Shown: positions 27,915 through 38,413 of the stretch, one piece after another
Layout of the letters: the number at the start of each line of letters is the position of its first letter
Numbering within the stretch: the first letter of the stretch is position 1
From: Ningiella ruwaisensis
GTDB taxonomy: Bacteria; Pseudomonadota; Gammaproteobacteria; Enterobacterales; Alteromonadaceae
Assembly: GCF_004798935.1 (NCBI RefSeq)
Contig: NZ_RAHT01000001.1
Location: forward strand, 186,001-250,000
Direction of reading: 5' to 3'
DNA length: 64,000 bases
Made by a program: the position numbers and the translations under genes
Notes under the pieces: generated by a model
What the model was told of the DNA's origin: nothing
The model's input: only the letters and a program-made list of their open reading frames with translations
The model's database searches: none

Positions 27915-28301
27915 CTACTCTTCATCTTTTTTCTTAGCTTTGTCGTTTGCTATTGCTTCGTTTACTAGCGCTGAAATGCGTGCTCCTTCAACAATCGAAC
28001 TGTCTCTGACAAAATGCAGAGATGGGATATTCCGCATGCGCACCCTTCTTGCCAAAACACCGCGAATAAAGCCTTTTGCATCCTGAAGCGTTTTCAGGTC
28101 ATGTTTGATTTTCTCTTCATCATTCACATAAAACGTAATGAAAATTTTGGCATGGCTTAAATCACGCGAGACTTCTGCGCCAGATACGGTGATCATTCCC
28201 ACCTCTGGCTCTCGATGTTTGAACTCATGCTGTAAAATGCTCGCAACCTCTTTATGAATTTGCTGAGCTACTCTGTCTGTCCGCGAAAATTCTCTCGCCA
28301 T
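27915..28301 (-). CDS. rbfA: Ribosome-binding factor A
   Basis: 128 residues, a KH-type 30S maturation factor. It begins MAREFSRTDRVAQQIHKEVASI and contains EVSRDLSHAKIFITFY and FIRGVLARRVRMRNIPSLHF, all typical. The C-terminus is acidic/basic and disordered. It lies between infB and truB as in E. coli, but an intrinsic terminator separates it from infB. Confidence 0.96.
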   Translation of the reverse strand: MAREFSRTDRVAQQIHKEVASILQHEFKHREPEVGMITVSGAEVSRDLSHAKIFITFYVNDEEKIKHDLKTLQDAKGFIRGVLARRVRMRNIPSLHFVRDSSIVEGARISALVNEAIANDKAKKKDEE

Positions 28302-28346
28302 AAGATCCTCGATAAACCTTGTCTATTCTGTCTGAACAAATTTGGG

Positions 28347-28371
28347 AAAAAAAGGGAGGCCAAAGGCCTCC
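28347..28371 (-). terminator. Intrinsic terminator between infB and rbfA
   Basis: GGAGGCC (28355-28361), 3-base loop, GGCCTCC (28365-28371). On the minus strand the second arm is followed by C and T7. It lies 33 bases after the infB stop and inside the presumed operon, so it would reduce rbfA-truB expression relative to infB. Confidence 0.8.
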
Positions 28372-28403
28372 ACTTACTGTTCACGCTGTTGCTGATAAAA
28401 ACC

Positions 28404-31013
28404 TTAAATCGTACGTTTAACTTCGACGGTCTCAAATACTTCGATTTGGTCGCCAACTTTAACGTCATTATAGTTTTTCACGCCAATACCGCATTCGATG
28501 CCCTTCTTCACTTCCTGCACGTCGTCTTTGAAGCGACGAAGTGACTCTAGTTCACCTTCGTATATAACAACGTTATCGCGAAGTACTCTAATTGGCGCAC
28601 TGCGCTTAATGACGCCTTCTGTCACCATACAGCCGGCAATTGCACCAAGCTTAGGCGATTTAAACACATCACGGACTTCAGCAAGTCCAATGATTTCCTG
28701 CTTAAACTCTGGCGCAAGCATCCCGCTCATTGCTTGTTTCACTTCATCAATTAGCTCATAAATGATGCTGTAATAGCGCAAGTCAATTTCTTCTGCTTCA
28801 ATCGCCTTACGTGCAGTTGCGTCGGCACGCACGTTAAAGCCAACAATAATGGCATTAGATGCTGCTGCAAGTGAAGCGTCTGTCTCGGTAATTCCACCTA
28901 CTCCACTACCGATGATATTAACTTTCACTTCGTCGGTAGAAAGTTTGGTCAAACTTTCTGCAATGGCCTCTACAGAGCCTTGAACGTCAGCTTTAAGCAC
29001 AACGTTTAAGTCAGACACATCGCCACTTTCCATATTTGCGAACATATTCTCAAGTTTCGCTTTCTGCTGTTTGGCCAGTTTTAACTCACGTTGCTTGGTA
29101 TGTCGTTTAGCGGCAACTTCTCTGGCTTTTCGCTCATCTGCCACAACCAGTGCATCTTCGCCTGCGATAGGTACACCAGAAAGTCCCAGGACTTCTACAG
29201 GTGTTGATGGGCCGGCAACCTTGATTTCAGCACCGTGCTCATCACGCATAGCTCGTACTCGACCATACTCTTCACCACATAACAAAATGTCGCCTGGCTT
29301 AAGTTGCCCGGCCTGCACAAGAACAGAGGCCACAGGACCACGTCCCTTATCCAAACGCGATTCGATAACAATACCACGAGCCGGTCCATTCTCGACTGCT
29401 TTCAAATCAAGTAATTCTGCCTGCAAATTAATAGCATCAAGCAACTCATCAATCCCCATACCTGTTTTTGCAGATACATTGACGAATTGATAGTCACCGC
29501 CCCATTCTTCTGAAATTACTTCAAGCTGAGAAAGTTCAGTCTTAACGCGATCAGGGTCGGCCGTTTCTTTATCCATTTTGTTAACCGCAACAATCAAAGG
29601 TACACCCGCAGCTTTTGCGTGCTGGACCGCCTCTTTGGTTTGTGGCATTACGCCATCGTCTGCAGCTACAACCAGTATTACGATGTCAGTTGCGTTTGCA
29701 CCACGTGCGCGCATGGCGGTAAATGCAGCGTGACCTGGCGTATCTAAAAATGCGATGCGCCCTGAATCAGTTTGTACGCTATAAGCACCAATATGCTGCG
29801 TTATGCCGCCTGCTTCACCATCAGCAACTTTTGCGCGTCGAATATAGTCAAGCAATGAGGTCTTACCGTGGTCAACGTGACCCATTATTGTCACAACAGG
29901 AGCACGCGTAACTAATTCACCGTCACCTGCGTTTGCAATAAGCTCGTCTTCAAGCGCATTTTCATTCACGATTTCGTACTTGTGACCCATCTCTTCAATT
30001 ACAAGTATAGCTGTCTCTTGATCAAGCACTTGATTAATGGTTGCCATTTCACCCATTTTCATCATGGTTTTAATGACTTCTGTACCTTTTACCGCCATGC
30101 GGCTGGCTAGTTCGCCTACACTAATTGTCTCGCCTAGTTTTACCACTCTCTCCACCGGGGTTACGGGCTTTGTAAAGCCCTGTTTTAAATGCTCGCCTGC
30201 GTTTTTCTTCGATTTTTTGCGACGGCGTGAGCTACGCTCAACTTGCATATCTTCTTCATCTTCTGCTTCTTGTGCATAACGATTTGAATGCAAATGCACT
30301 TCTTCTGCTTCTTCACGTTTGCGACGCTCTTCTTCTTCTTTCCAGCGACGCTCATTTTCTTGGGCAAGCTTGCGAGCTTCTTCAGCGGCTTTCTTCGCTT
30401 CTTCTTCCAGTTTTTTCTGGGCTTCTTCTTCTTGCTGCTTTTTAATTCGCTCAGCTTCTGCTCGACTTGCCTCTAGCGCCTGCTTCTCTTCGTCACTCAG
30501 TTTTGACTCAGAGGATTTACGCTCTTCAGCTTCTTTTTTGGCTTTTTCTGCGCGAGCTTGTCTTTCGGCTTCTTGCTTTCTGCGCGCTTCTTCGGCCTGT
30601 CTTTGCTTTTCAAGCGCTGCTTTTTTCGCCTCTTCCTGAGCTTTTTCTTCCGCTTCTCGCTTTAAGCGCGCTTCTTCTGCTTTTCGAGCCGCTTCTTCTT
30701 CAGCTAAACGCTTTTCCTCAAGGTCACTACGCTTCACGTAGGTCCGTTTTTTGCGTACTTCAACTTTTACATTGCGCGATTTACCCACACTCAAAGTGCT
30801 CGTCTTTTTGCGCTGCAAGGTCATTTTTGTTGGAGCGCTGGCGCCTGCGCCACCATGCTGTTTGTTTAAGTGATCCAGTAACTTTTGTTTTTCTTCTTCT
30901 GTTACATTGTCGCTAGCGCTTTTTTCAACACCAGATTCTTTAAACTGCTGAACCAAACGGTCAACAGTGGTGCCGATGTCACTGGCTAACTTTTCTATCG
31001 ATACTTCTGCCAT
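28404..31013 (-). CDS. infB: Translation initiation factor IF-2
   Basis: 869 residues; GTPase that brings initiator tRNA to the ribosome. An N-terminal IF2_N segment ([22 protein letters not shown]), then a highly charged E/K/A-rich helical stretch (about 100-245), a second IF2_N-like part, the G domain ([20 protein letters not shown] near 375; [13 protein letters not shown]) and the C-terminal domains ending in VEVFE-like strands ([16 protein letters not shown]). E. coli IF-2 is 890 residues. It lies 23 bases after nusA in the same direction. Confidence 0.97.
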   Translation of the reverse strand: MAEVSIEKLASDIGTTVDRLVQQFKESGVEKSASDNVTEEEKQKLLDHLNKQHGGAGASAPTKMTLQRKKTSTLSVGKSRNVKVEVRKKRTYVKRSDLEEKRLAEEEAARKAEEARLKREAEEKAQEEAKKAALEKQRQAEEARRKQEAERQARAEKAKKEAEERKSSESKLSDEEKQALEASRAEAERIKKQQEEEAQKKLEEEAKKAAEEARKLAQENERRWKEEEERRKREEAEEVHLHSNRYAQEAEDEEDMQVERSSRRRKKSKKNAGEHLKQGFTKPVTPVERVVKLGETISVGELASRMAVKGTEVIKTMMKMGEMATINQVLDQETAILVIEEMGHKYEIVNENALEDELIANAGDGELVTRAPVVTIMGHVDHGKTSLLDYIRRAKVADGEAGGITQHIGAYSVQTDSGRIAFLDTPGHAAFTAMRARGANATDIVILVVAADDGVMPQTKEAVQHAKAAGVPLIVAVNKMDKETADPDRVKTELSQLEVISEEWGGDYQFVNVSAKTGMGIDELLDAINLQAELLDLKAVENGPARGIVIESRLDKGRGPVASVLVQAGQLKPGDILLCGEEYGRVRAMRDEHGAEIKVAGPSTPVEVLGLSGVPIAGEDALVVADERKAREVAAKRHTKQRELKLAKQQKAKLENMFANMESGDVSDLNVVLKADVQGSVEAIAESLTKLSTDEVKVNIIGSGVGGITETDASLAAASNAIIVGFNVRADATARKAIEAEEIDLRYYSIIYELIDEVKQAMSGMLAPEFKQEIIGLAEVRDVFKSPKLGAIAGCMVTEGVIKRSAPIRVLRDNVVIYEGELESLRRFKDDVQEVKKGIECGIGVKNYNDVKVGDQIEVFETVEVKRTI

Positions 31014-31036
31014 AGTGCTCTTATCTCCCCTTGACC

Positions 31037-32530
31037 TTACTCTTCATTAAACCAAACGATGTTGCGCGCTTTCATAATAAGTTCGCCCGCTTGTTCTTCG
31101 GTCAATTCTTCTATGTCACTAATGTCGTCGGTGCCCTGTTCAGCAAGCCCTTCAAGGTCAGTAATTCCTCGGCTTGCCAAAACATATGCTACGTGTCTAT
31201 CCAAACCTTCCAAATCAAGAAGCTCTTGTTTCGGTTCTGCAGCTTCTAAAGACTCTTCGTTTTTCAACGCTTGCGTCGTTAATGCGGCTTTTGCCCTTGA
31301 ACGAAGTTCTTCGACGATATCTTCATCAAGTCCTTCAATTTCTAGGAGTTCTTGTGCCGGAACATATGCCACCTCTTCCAAGGTAGTAAAGCCCTCATCA
31401 ACAAGTACCATTGCAAAGTCTTCATCAATATCCAGATATTTTGTGAAAACTTCTAATACCTTTTCAGCTTCAGCCTGATGCTTGGCGTTCATATCTTCAA
31501 TCGTCATGACGTTGAGTTCCCACTCTGTCAACTGACTTGCCAAGCGAACGTTCTGACCATTTCGACCAATTGCCTGCGCCAGATTGTCACTCTCTACCGC
31601 AACATCCATTGTGCGTGTATCTTCATCAACAATAATCGATGCCACTTCAGCAGGCGCCATAGCGTTAATCACATATTGCGCCGGATTCTCATCCCACAGC
31701 ACGATATCAACACGCTCGCCGCCAAGTTCACTGGACACGGCCTGAACACGCGATCCGCGCATACCGACACAAGCGCCAACAGGATCTAGGCGCTTATCAT
31801 TGGTTTTAACTGCAATTTTAGCACGCGCACCCGGGTCACGCGCTGCCGATTTTATCTCTAAGGTCTCTTCTGCAATCTCAGGCACTTCAAGTCTGAATAG
31901 CTCTACCAACATGTCGGGGTGCGTGCGGCTGATGAAAAGCTGTGCACCACGTGCTTCGGGGCGGATCACATAGAGCAATCCACGAACCCGGTCACCCGGG
32001 CGGAACGTTTCACGAGGCAACATATCATCTCTGAAAATTACGCCTTCTGCGTTATTGCCTAAATCAACAATTACATTGTCGCGATTGACCTTTTTTACCG
32101 TTCCGGTAACAAGTTCACCGACTTTATCTTCGTACTCAGCAATCATCTGCGCACGTTCCGCTTCACGTACTTTTTGAACAATAACTTGCTTCGCTGTTTG
32201 AGTCGTAATTCGGTCAAAGGCTATTGATTCAATTTGCTCTTCAACATAGTCCCCGATTTGAATGTCAGGCTCGTCAATTTGCGCGGCAGAAAGGGTAATT
32301 TCTGCATATGGATTTTCTTGTTCCTGGTCATCTTCAATCACTAACCATCGACGGAAAGTATCAAATTCACCGGTTTCTCTGTCAATCGAGATACGAACTT
32401 CGATATTGCCTTCGTTTTTCTTTTTGGTTGCACTGGCAAGGGCAAACTCCAATGCCTCAAAAATCTTTTCTCTGGGCACTTGCTTTTCGTTTGAAACAGC
32501 TTCTGCAACTAATAATATTTCTTTGCTCAT
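31037..32530 (-). CDS. nusA: Transcription termination/antitermination factor NusA
   Basis: 497 residues (E. coli 495). The N-terminal RNA polymerase-binding domain is followed by S1 ([23 protein letters not shown]), KH1/KH2 ([22 protein letters not shown] and [21 protein letters not shown]) and two C-terminal acidic repeats with helix-hairpin-helix character. It sits second in the rimP-nusA-infB unit and could itself act on the leader upstream of rimP. Confidence 0.97.
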   Translation of the reverse strand: MSKEILLVAEAVSNEKQVPREKIFEALEFALASATKKKNEGNIEVRISIDRETGEFDTFRRWLVIEDDQEQENPYAEITLSAAQIDEPDIQIGDYVEEQIESIAFDRITTQTAKQVIVQKVREAERAQMIAEYEDKVGELVTGTVKKVNRDNVIVDLGNNAEGVIFRDDMLPRETFRPGDRVRGLLYVIRPEARGAQLFISRTHPDMLVELFRLEVPEIAEETLEIKSAARDPGARAKIAVKTNDKRLDPVGACVGMRGSRVQAVSSELGGERVDIVLWDENPAQYVINAMAPAEVASIIVDEDTRTMDVAVESDNLAQAIGRNGQNVRLASQLTEWELNVMTIEDMNAKHQAEAEKVLEVFTKYLDIDEDFAMVLVDEGFTTLEEVAYVPAQELLEIEGLDEDIVEELRSRAKAALTTQALKNEESLEAAEPKQELLDLEGLDRHVAYVLASRGITDLEGLAEQGTDDISDIEELTEEQAGELIMKARNIVWFNEE

Positions 32531-32580
32531 ATTTTCCTTTTTGCTTGCCGCGCGGCAAACATCCCCGTATTACTCGAAAA

Positions 32581-33039
32581 TCAATCGAAATTTGGTACTA
32601 AATTCGCTTTACCTATATTCTGAATGGGAAGAATATAAGTTTGACCATCCACTTCGACATGGATGTGCGAATCGTTAGATTCTAATAATTTACCTTTGAA
32701 GTTTCTTCTTCCATCTTGCGGCAAATTAAGCTTAACATTCACTTCTTCGCCTACGACTTTTGCATAATGTTCCGGTTTAAATAAAGGTCTATCCATTCCG
32801 GGTGATGAGACTTCAAGGTTATATTCTGTTGAAATTGGGTCTTCTACATCCAGAATTGCACTGACCTGATAGCTTACGTCGGCGCAATCATCCACGTCGA
32901 TTCCGTTTTCGCTATCAATATAAACGCGCAATGTTGAATGCTTACCCGCTCTTATAAATTCAATGCCGACAAGTTCAAAACCAATCGCTTCTACCGCAGG
33001 ACTAAGCATTTCAGTCAATTTTTTCTCTAACTGAGACAA
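32581..33039 (-). CDS. rimP: Ribosome maturation factor RimP
   Basis: 152 residues; needed for 30S subunit maturation. It starts at TTG 33039 with GGAG about 8 bases upstream, and the sequence [20 protein letters not shown] aligns from the first codons with E. coli Rim[21 protein letters not shown] and the terminal [12 protein letters not shown] are typical. It is the first gene of the rimP-nusA-infB operon, behind a leader of about 320 bases. Confidence 0.96.
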   Translation of the reverse strand: MSQLEKKLTEMLSPAVEAIGFELVGIEFIRAGKHSTLRVYIDSENGIDVDDCADVSYQVSAILDVEDPISTEYNLEVSSPGMDRPLFKPEHYAKVVGEEVNVKLNLPQDGRRNFKGKLLESNDSHIHVEVDGQTYILPIQNIGKANLVPNFD

Positions 33040-33358
33040 TCTTTACTCCGTGAGATTTTCTCTGCCGCTTATACAGAACTATGCGTACAAGCATGGCAAA
33101 ACACATACAAAAAAAGGGCATATAGCCCAGTCTACTTCTTGCTACCGAGGGCGAACTAAAGCACCAGGCTTTAATACCTACGAAACAAAAATAAAAAAGC
33201 CCCGATCAAGCGGAGCCTTTATAGAATTCTTTTCACCGAGTACCCGAGGTACTAGCGGTGGATACAGTCCCTTGCTACAACACATCTCATCAGCGAGATT
33301 GATGCCGCTCGACTGAATATGCAAACCATAGAATTTATCTTAGCTCTGCAAATTCAGC
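33040..33358 (-). ncRNA. Structured 5' leader of rimP-nusA-infB with internal terminator (candidate attenuator)
   Basis: About 320 untranslated bases lie between a predicted promoter and the rimP TTG. Read on the minus strand, the leader has a hairpin ATCTC-N6-GAGAT, a hairpin GTACC-TCG-GGTAC, then a terminator-like stem of 9 pairs (two G-U) followed by a U-rich tail, at 33220-33191. A second short GC hairpin (GGGC-N5-GCCC, 33128-33116) followed by T7 comes 60 bases later. I see no open frame of note in it. A rimP leader of this kind has been described by comparative work in gammaproteobacteria as a putative attenuator; family membership must be tested. Confidence 0.6.
33191..33220 (-). terminator. 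Leader terminator upstream of rimP
   Basis: Minus-strand stem AAGGCUCCG / CGGGGCUUU with a 6-base loop CUUGAU and a T-rich tail TTTATTTTTG. It stands about 150 bases before the rimP start, so it would act as a premature terminator. Confidence 0.7.
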
Positions 33359-33364
33359 GCAAGT

Positions 33365-33393
33365 AGTATAACTGCATACCGTGCGATACGCAA
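33365..33393 (-). promoter_or_regulatory. Predicted promoter of the rimP operon
   Basis: Minus strand TTGCGT (33393-33388), 17-base spacer, TATACT (33370-33365). The expected transcript start is near 33358. Confidence 0.6.
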
Positions 33394-33416
33394 ACCTTAT
33401 TAGATAAATGCCAAAT

Positions 33417-36350
33417 CTAACTGGCTTTCACTAACATAAGGGGATCTTGTGTTTCTTCAACTTCAAAAAACTCCATCAGTTCATTCATGCCTTTTGCCTG
33501 AGACCCAAGCTCTTCGCTCGCTGCAGCGGCCTCCTCAACTAATGCTGTGTTTTGCTGGGTGAGCATCTGCAGAGATTCAATGGCCTTATGAATTTCACTG
33601 ATACCAACACTTTGTTCGTTTGCAGCAGTAGAAATCTCGCTTACTATGCTACTTACATTATCCACTTCCTGAATAATGTCAGCCAAGGTCTTTCCAGACT
33701 TATTCACAAGTTCAGAGCCCGCTTCGACTTTATTTACTGTGTCTTCAATCAGACTCTTTATTTCTTTAGCTGCGTTTGCACTTCGCCCTGCCAAATTGCG
33801 AACTTCACTTGCCACTACAGCGAAACCTCTGCCTTGTTCACCCGCCCTTGCTGCCTCAACCGCTGCATTTAAAGCGAGTAAATTCGTCTGAAAAGCTATC
33901 GAATCAATCACGCTGATAATATCCGCAATCCTTGCGCTTGCCTGATTGATTTCTTCCATTGCCACTACCGCTTCTTTAACCACTTTTCCGCCAGTTTGAG
34001 CGTGCTGTTTGGCTTCAGATGCAATGTTATTCGCGTGTACTGCATTATCGGCTGTATGTTTTACCGTACTTGTAATTTCATCCATGCTTGCAGCCGTTTG
34101 CTCTAAATCGCTCGCCTGTTGTTCAGTGCGAGCACTTAAACTGCTGTTACCGCTAGCGATATCTTCAGCACCTGCGCTTACCGTGACCGACGCCTGTTTG
34201 ATTTCGTAAACAACCTCAGTGAGTTTTTCTACGGTCGCATTTGCACTCACTTTTAAAATATTGAACTGCCCAGGGAACTCAGTGTGAATTTTCTTGTTAA
34301 GTTTTCCTTGTGAGAGTGACTTAAGCACTTGCTCTGTCTCACTAAATACATTGCTAACAGCATCCAGAGAAGAGTTTAACTTGACCTTAATGTCGTCAAG
34401 CTGACCGGGAAGCGCGACAGAAACTCTTGATGATAATTTGCCGTTTGCAACATCGGCCATTACGGTATCAATCTGATTCAAGGCTGAGTCGATTGAGGAC
34501 ATTGCCGAATCTGCTTGTTTAGCTAAAACATCATATTCTCCTACTAAACTGGCATTTGCCTTGTAATTAAAATTACCCGATGACATGGCGTTAATCAGCT
34601 TCATAATATGATGAATTGCTTCTGCTACGGCATCTGCGGATGTATTTACTCCATCTTTTAGACTGGCTAAATCACCCTGCATTTCTGCAGTGATTTTTGT
34701 GTTAAAGTCGCCTTTTGCCAACGCACCTACGACTCTGTTTACTTCGCTAATTGACTGCTTCATCGCCTTCGATGAACGGTTTACTCCTTGCTTCAACGTG
34801 AGCAAATCTCCCTGAAAATCTGACTCTACCTGACGCTCGAAGTCACCATTTGACATTGCTGTTACAACATCATTCGTTTCTTTTATGCTCACCTCAAGTT
34901 TTTCTAAAAGAAGATTGAGGCTTGTTGCAGACTGACCTATTTCATCTTTGCTTTGTACTTGAACACGCTGGCTAAAATCAGTATTTTCGGCGATTGAAGC
35001 CATTGCAGCTTTCATTGCATCCACAGGAGCAATAATTTTGTCACTTACCCGCATGGCGATGTAAATCACAAGACCAATTACACCGAGACAAATTCCGATT
35101 ACTATCCAGCGCAATTTGCTTACGGCAGCATAAGCTTCGCCTGATTCAATCTCCGCGATCAATACCCAGTCAAGTGAACCAAACTTCACAGGAATAAAGC
35201 CGCTTATAACCGGTTCATTTTGGTAATTTACTTGCTCAATTACTCCAGACTTACCCGACAAACCGAGTGTTACGGCTTCTGTATTGACTTGTCGACCATC
35301 TCTGAATGAGGCATCAACACTATAGCTATCCGGAAACTTAAGCGAATCCGATCGCATTAACATATCTTCGCCTACAAGATAAGATTCTCCCGTTTCTCCT
35401 AAACCTCGTCTTTCTGACATAACGGCGGTTATCGCATCAAGAGGCATCTGAAAAATCAATGTGCCAATCCGTATATTGCCATCAAAAACTGGTGAAGAGA
35501 TAAAACTGGCGGGCGCCTCGTATGAGGGTGTGTACTGTGCATAATCAATAAGCGCATACTCATCAGGACTACTCAAGTTTAATGACGCTTGAAAAGCTTG
35601 CCCAAGGCCACTGCTCGCATATGGTCCTGTTAGCAAATTCGTTGCAAAGTCTAATTCTTTGTAAACTGAATAAACCACAAAGCCTTTGTTATCCACCAAA
35701 AATATGTCGTAGTAGCCAAAACGCTCGAGATACTCTTTAAAACTCTGATGCAATAATTTGTGTGCGCTGTCGTAATCATTACCAAGTGCAGATTCAAACA
35801 TTTCGTGCTTGCTACCCAGGGGGGCCGGGTTGTTTTGAATATAAGCATGTTGCAAAAGAATAGCTTCGGGATTAAGCGCACTGATCAGTGCGTTTGTGTC
35901 TACGCCTTGCCCGTCATTCAAGGTTTGGTAACGTGGCAAAAACTCGTTGTTGTAGTACTGGGCGAGTTCATTCCCTAATCGATTAAGTGCTTCATCAAGC
36001 GTATTTTGCTCAGACTGCTTATCAAGCGATTGGGTTATTGCGTTTTCAAACCCGCGAATAACAGATTTTAAATTAGTTGCAGTGTTAGGATCATTCGATG
36101 CTGTCAGAACCTGATTGACAATAGTGCTCCCGTATTTTTCAATCGCAACGACTTTATTTGCTTTTAGTGCTTCCAGATTTTGGTTGGCCATATCAGTGGT
36201 CATACTGCTGGCTAACCAGGTTGCGATAATGCTAATTAGTAATAAGGGCAAAAGACCTACCAATAGAAAGGTCTTACTTAATTGCTGTTTCAGTGAGTAA
36301 GATTTACCGAGCAATCTCTCAAAATGAAGATTCTTTAATACGCTGAACAT
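33417..36350 (-). CDS. Methyl-accepting chemotaxis protein with six consecutive HAMP units
   Basis: 977 residues. TM1 (27-47), a large periplasmic double-Cache-like sensor (50-410), TM2 (414-432), a canonical HAMP (437-490), then five tandem HAMP-like units of exactly 45 residues starting at 493, 538, 583, 628 and 673, and the MCP signalling domain (about 720-960) with the hairpin tip [20 protein letters not shown] and [19 protein letters not shown] prefer ATG 36350 (AGGA upstream, good membrane start) over an in-frame start at 36440. No CheR/CheB-binding pentapeptide is seen at the C-terminus. No che genes are near. Confidence 0.92.
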   Translation of the reverse strand: MFSVLKNLHFERLLGKSYSLKQQLSKTFLLVGLLPLLLISIIATWLASSMTTDMANQNLEALKANKVVAIEKYGSTIVNQVLTASNDPNTATNLKSVIRGFENAITQSLDKQSEQNTLDEALNRLGNELAQYYNNEFLPRYQTLNDGQGVDTNALISALNPEAILLQHAYIQNNPAPLGSKHEMFESALGNDYDSAHKLLHQSFKEYLERFGYYDIFLVDNKGFVVYSVYKELDFATNLLTGPYASSGLGQAFQASLNLSSPDEYALIDYAQYTPSYEAPASFISSPVFDGNIRIGTLIFQMPLDAITAVMSERRGLGETGESYLVGEDMLMRSDSLKFPDSYSVDASFRDGRQVNTEAVTLGLSGKSGVIEQVNYQNEPVISGFIPVKFGSLDWVLIAEIESGEAYAAVSKLRWIVIGICLGVIGLVIYIAMRVSDKIIAPVDAMKAAMASIAENTDFSQRVQVQSKDEIGQSATSLNLLLEKLEVSIKETNDVVTAMSNGDFERQVESDFQGDLLTLKQGVNRSSKAMKQSISEVNRVVGALAKGDFNTKITAEMQGDLASLKDGVNTSADAVAEAIHHIMKLINAMSSGNFNYKANASLVGEYDVLAKQADSAMSSIDSALNQIDTVMADVANGKLSSRVSVALPGQLDDIKVKLNSSLDAVSNVFSETEQVLKSLSQGKLNKKIHTEFPGQFNILKVSANATVEKLTEVVYEIKQASVTVSAGAEDIASGNSSLSARTEQQASDLEQTAASMDEITSTVKHTADNAVHANNIASEAKQHAQTGGKVVKEAVVAMEEINQASARIADIISVIDSIAFQTNLLALNAAVEAARAGEQGRGFAVVASEVRNLAGRSANAAKEIKSLIEDTVNKVEAGSELVNKSGKTLADIIQEVDNVSSIVSEISTAANEQSVGISEIHKAIESLQMLTQQNTALVEEAAAASEELGSQAKGMNELMEFFEVEETQDPLMLVKAS

Positions 36351-36564
36351 AATGTGCTTTCCTGCTTTATCGCAATAACAAGGGTTTATTCCCGGGGCGT
36401 GTTTACGTCGTGATAAATTCGTTGAGTAAAAAACGCTCATTAGTTATGCGTATCGGCAGTATTGAAAAGTATCTTAATATCAGAAAAGAATAAGCCTAGG
36501 TATATTTACCTATTCATGCCCCAGGCTTTTAAAAATCGCTTTAAGAATACGATTTTTGATTATT

Positions 36565-37536
36565 TTACTTGTCACGAATACGGTGTCGACGGTTTGGAAT
36601 ATCGTCAAGCGGCACTCTGCCGGTATCGATGGATTCAAACATATGCTCAAATATCGCTCCGGGTTTACCATCTTTATCTGTTAAAAAGTAACTATGTCCT
36701 GAGGGAAAATCATATGCGGTGTTAATATCATCACAATCGATAGCAAACACGTTAGACGGCACTTTGCGCATATCTTCTGGCCCAGAATGACCAAGCCGAC
36801 GAGAGGCTATGGCGTTTTTAAGGTTTGATGCTTTGCTTGCCCTGAGCGCCAGATCATCGGATGCGTAATACACGCTGACGTTTCGTGCTGATTGGGCGAT
36901 AAAACGTCCTCTGTGATGCGGCTCTAAAGATTCATTGACGATATCGGCGGCCACTAAAAACACATTTCTGAATATCATCGGCACGCCGCTTTTTAAACTG
37001 TACTTCTCCCAAGCGGCTAGAGACTCTCTAAATACGCGATTACCCATGGAATGCGCCAAAATATTAATGCGTTTTAAGCACAGCTCATCTTGTGTCTCTT
37101 CGTGTCGCCACTTTAAAAAAAAGTCCAGCGCACGGTATAAGCTGTAGGCAGACATATCAGCGCTGGTCTGGTCGTCCCAGTAGTCTTTAACAATGCCAAT
37201 ATCGTTATCGCAGGGCCATATAATTGGAATGACCAACACTTTATCGCCCGGCTTTCCGTCAAACATCGCTTGAAGCTGCTCTGCACGAGGAAAAATATCA
37301 GGCTCGGGTAAGTTACTGAATCCATGAATATAAAAAAGAATGTTAGAACAGTTTTTAAGCTCTCGAATACGCTTAAACCATTCAAAGGCGCCTAATTCTT
37401 CATACTTGCCCTCACCCGTGCGTTCACAACAAAATACCGAGTTTGAAGGGGCATTAATACGTAAATCGAAATCGAATTTGCGCCCTTTTTTGCTTTTAAT
37501 GGACTGTTTAGGTTCTCTATTGGTAAGAAATAGCAT
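36565..37536 (-). CDS. Alpha/beta hydrolase of the DUF900 type
   Basis: 323 residues. A serine hydrolase fold is suggested by the ILFYIHGFSN oxyanion segment (about residues 66-75), the nucleophile elbow ILAHSMGNR (Ser 163), FLVAADIVNE and a late DFPSGHSYF histidine. These features match DUF900. ATG 37536 is preceded by GAGGGAG about 8 bases upstream, which decides it against ATG 37575. No signal peptide is present. The substrate is unknown. It lies alone between a chemoreceptor and an AT-rich spacer. Confidence 0.8.
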   Translation of the reverse strand: MLFLTNREPKQSIKSKKGRKFDFDLRINAPSNSVFCCERTGEGKYEELGAFEWFKRIRELKNCSNILFYIHGFSNLPEPDIFPRAEQLQAMFDGKPGDKVLVIPIIWPCDNDIGIVKDYWDDQTSADMSAYSLYRALDFFLKWRHEETQDELCLKRINILAHSMGNRVFRESLAAWEKYSLKSGVPMIFRNVFLVAADIVNESLEPHHRGRFIAQSARNVSVYYASDDLALRASKASNLKNAIASRRLGHSGPEDMRKVPSNVFAIDCDDINTAYDFPSGHSYFLTDKDGKPGAIFEHMFESIDTGRVPLDDIPNRRHRIRDK

Positions 37537-37938
37537 ACTGAACTCCCTCTCACTTTTTGTGTGTTTTTTAACCAATAGCTAAACCATACTAGGTCTTTTA
37601 AATTTAGGCAATAAACATGAACGATGGTGTTTGATACAGTAAGCACGGATGATTTTGAATATCAAATAGTCTTTATCCGCATAACGTCGATAATAACTAT
37701 CTATAACTAATATTACAGCGGTTCAGTAGCCGTTGATATTTGGCGTTTTCGTCAACTTTACGAAAAAGGTAATTTTGAGGAAATGAATGCTGAACCTGTA
37801 TATATGATAGTCGAAAAGCGATACGACTTAGTTTAGTGTGAGAAATAGAACTAATCACAATTATCGTTGTAACATGGCACGTTCTTATTTTTATTCCATT
37901 CGTAATCAACAATAATAAATTAAAGAGTTTTAAAAAAA
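37537..37938. other. AT-rich spacer without recognisable gene
   Basis: About 400 bases of visibly AT-rich sequence between the DUF900 gene and the hipBA control region. Short open frames occur on both strands, but none has a ribosome-binding site or recognisable protein. No repeats, att-like duplication or transposase remnants were seen by eye. Confidence 0.6.
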
Positions 37939-38062
37939 GCAAACTATATGTTTCTTTTTACACTATTCCAACGCTCAAATTCTTAAAGCAACTTGTATAT
38001 TGCTAAATGATAAAAAAGAAACTAATATGTTTCTAATCGGTAAATAGCAACTTATATATTTC
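37939..38062 (+). promoter_or_regulatory. hipBA promoter with four operator copies
   Basis: Four 16-base sites fit G(C/A)AA-N8-TT(T/G)C: 37939-37954, 37988-38003, 38018-38033 and 38047-38062. A promoter TTGCTA (38000-38005), 17-base spacer, TAATAT (38023-38028) is embedded in them: the -35 overlaps site 2 and the -10 lies within site 3. Site 4 ends 3 bases before the hipB ATG, where a Shine-Dalgarno would be. The design fits autorepression by HipB, as with the four operators of E. coli hipBA (whose core is TATCC-N8-GGATA). Confidence 0.75.
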
Positions 38063-38065
38063 TCC

Positions 38066-38413
38066 ATGAATTCTTTACTGAAACAAATTAAAGAACGCCG
38101 TACTGCATTACAACTTAAGCAACATGATATGATGCTGCGCGTTGGCATGTCGCGTCAGCAATATCAGCGATTGGAATCTAGAGGTAATCCCCGCCTTGAT
38201 ACGCTTGAGCTAGTCGCAAAGGGGCTCAAAAGTGAATTACTGCTGATACCTCAAGAAAAATTGAATGCTGTACTGGCAATACTGGCCGACGATGCACATA
38301 TAAACTCTGAGCCATCGACTAGGGGGCTAACCAAGCCAAACTTGACCGGAAAAGAGCAAAGTAGCCCACTGTCCGATGATCCATGGCAGGGATTGCTGGG
38401 AGACAATGAGTGA
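38066..38413 (+). CDS. hipB: HipB-like XRE family DNA-binding antitoxin
   Basis: 115 residues. The helix-turn-helix is at about 5-60 (IKERRTALQLKQHDMMLRVG, then SRQQYQRLESRGNPRLDTLE), followed by a flexible tail ending DDPWQGLLGDNE, which may be the kinase-contacting part. No Shine-Dalgarno precedes the ATG. The stop overlaps the hipA start by 4 bases (GTGA), giving translational coupling. It probably represses its own promoter through the four upstream sites. Confidence 0.9.
   Translation: MNSLLKQIKERRTALQLKQHDMMLRVGMSRQQYQRLESRGNPRLDTLELVAKGLKSELLLIPQEKLNAVLAILADDAHINSEPSTRGLTKPNLTGKEQSSPLSDDPWQGLLGDNE

Noticed and set aside
30227-30916. Several long open frames opposite the charged part of infB
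   Set aside because: They are antisense shadows of the repetitive E/K/A-rich coding sequence, giving Ser/Phe/Leu-rich junk.
33040-33416. Possible tRNA gene upstream of rimP
   Set aside because: tRNA genes often stand there in related operons, but no cloverleaf or T-loop GTTCAA element could be found on either strand.
37697-37942. An 81-codon minus-strand frame in the AT-rich spacer
   Set aside because: It consists of AT-driven Ile/Leu/Ser codons without ribosome-binding site or recognisable domain.
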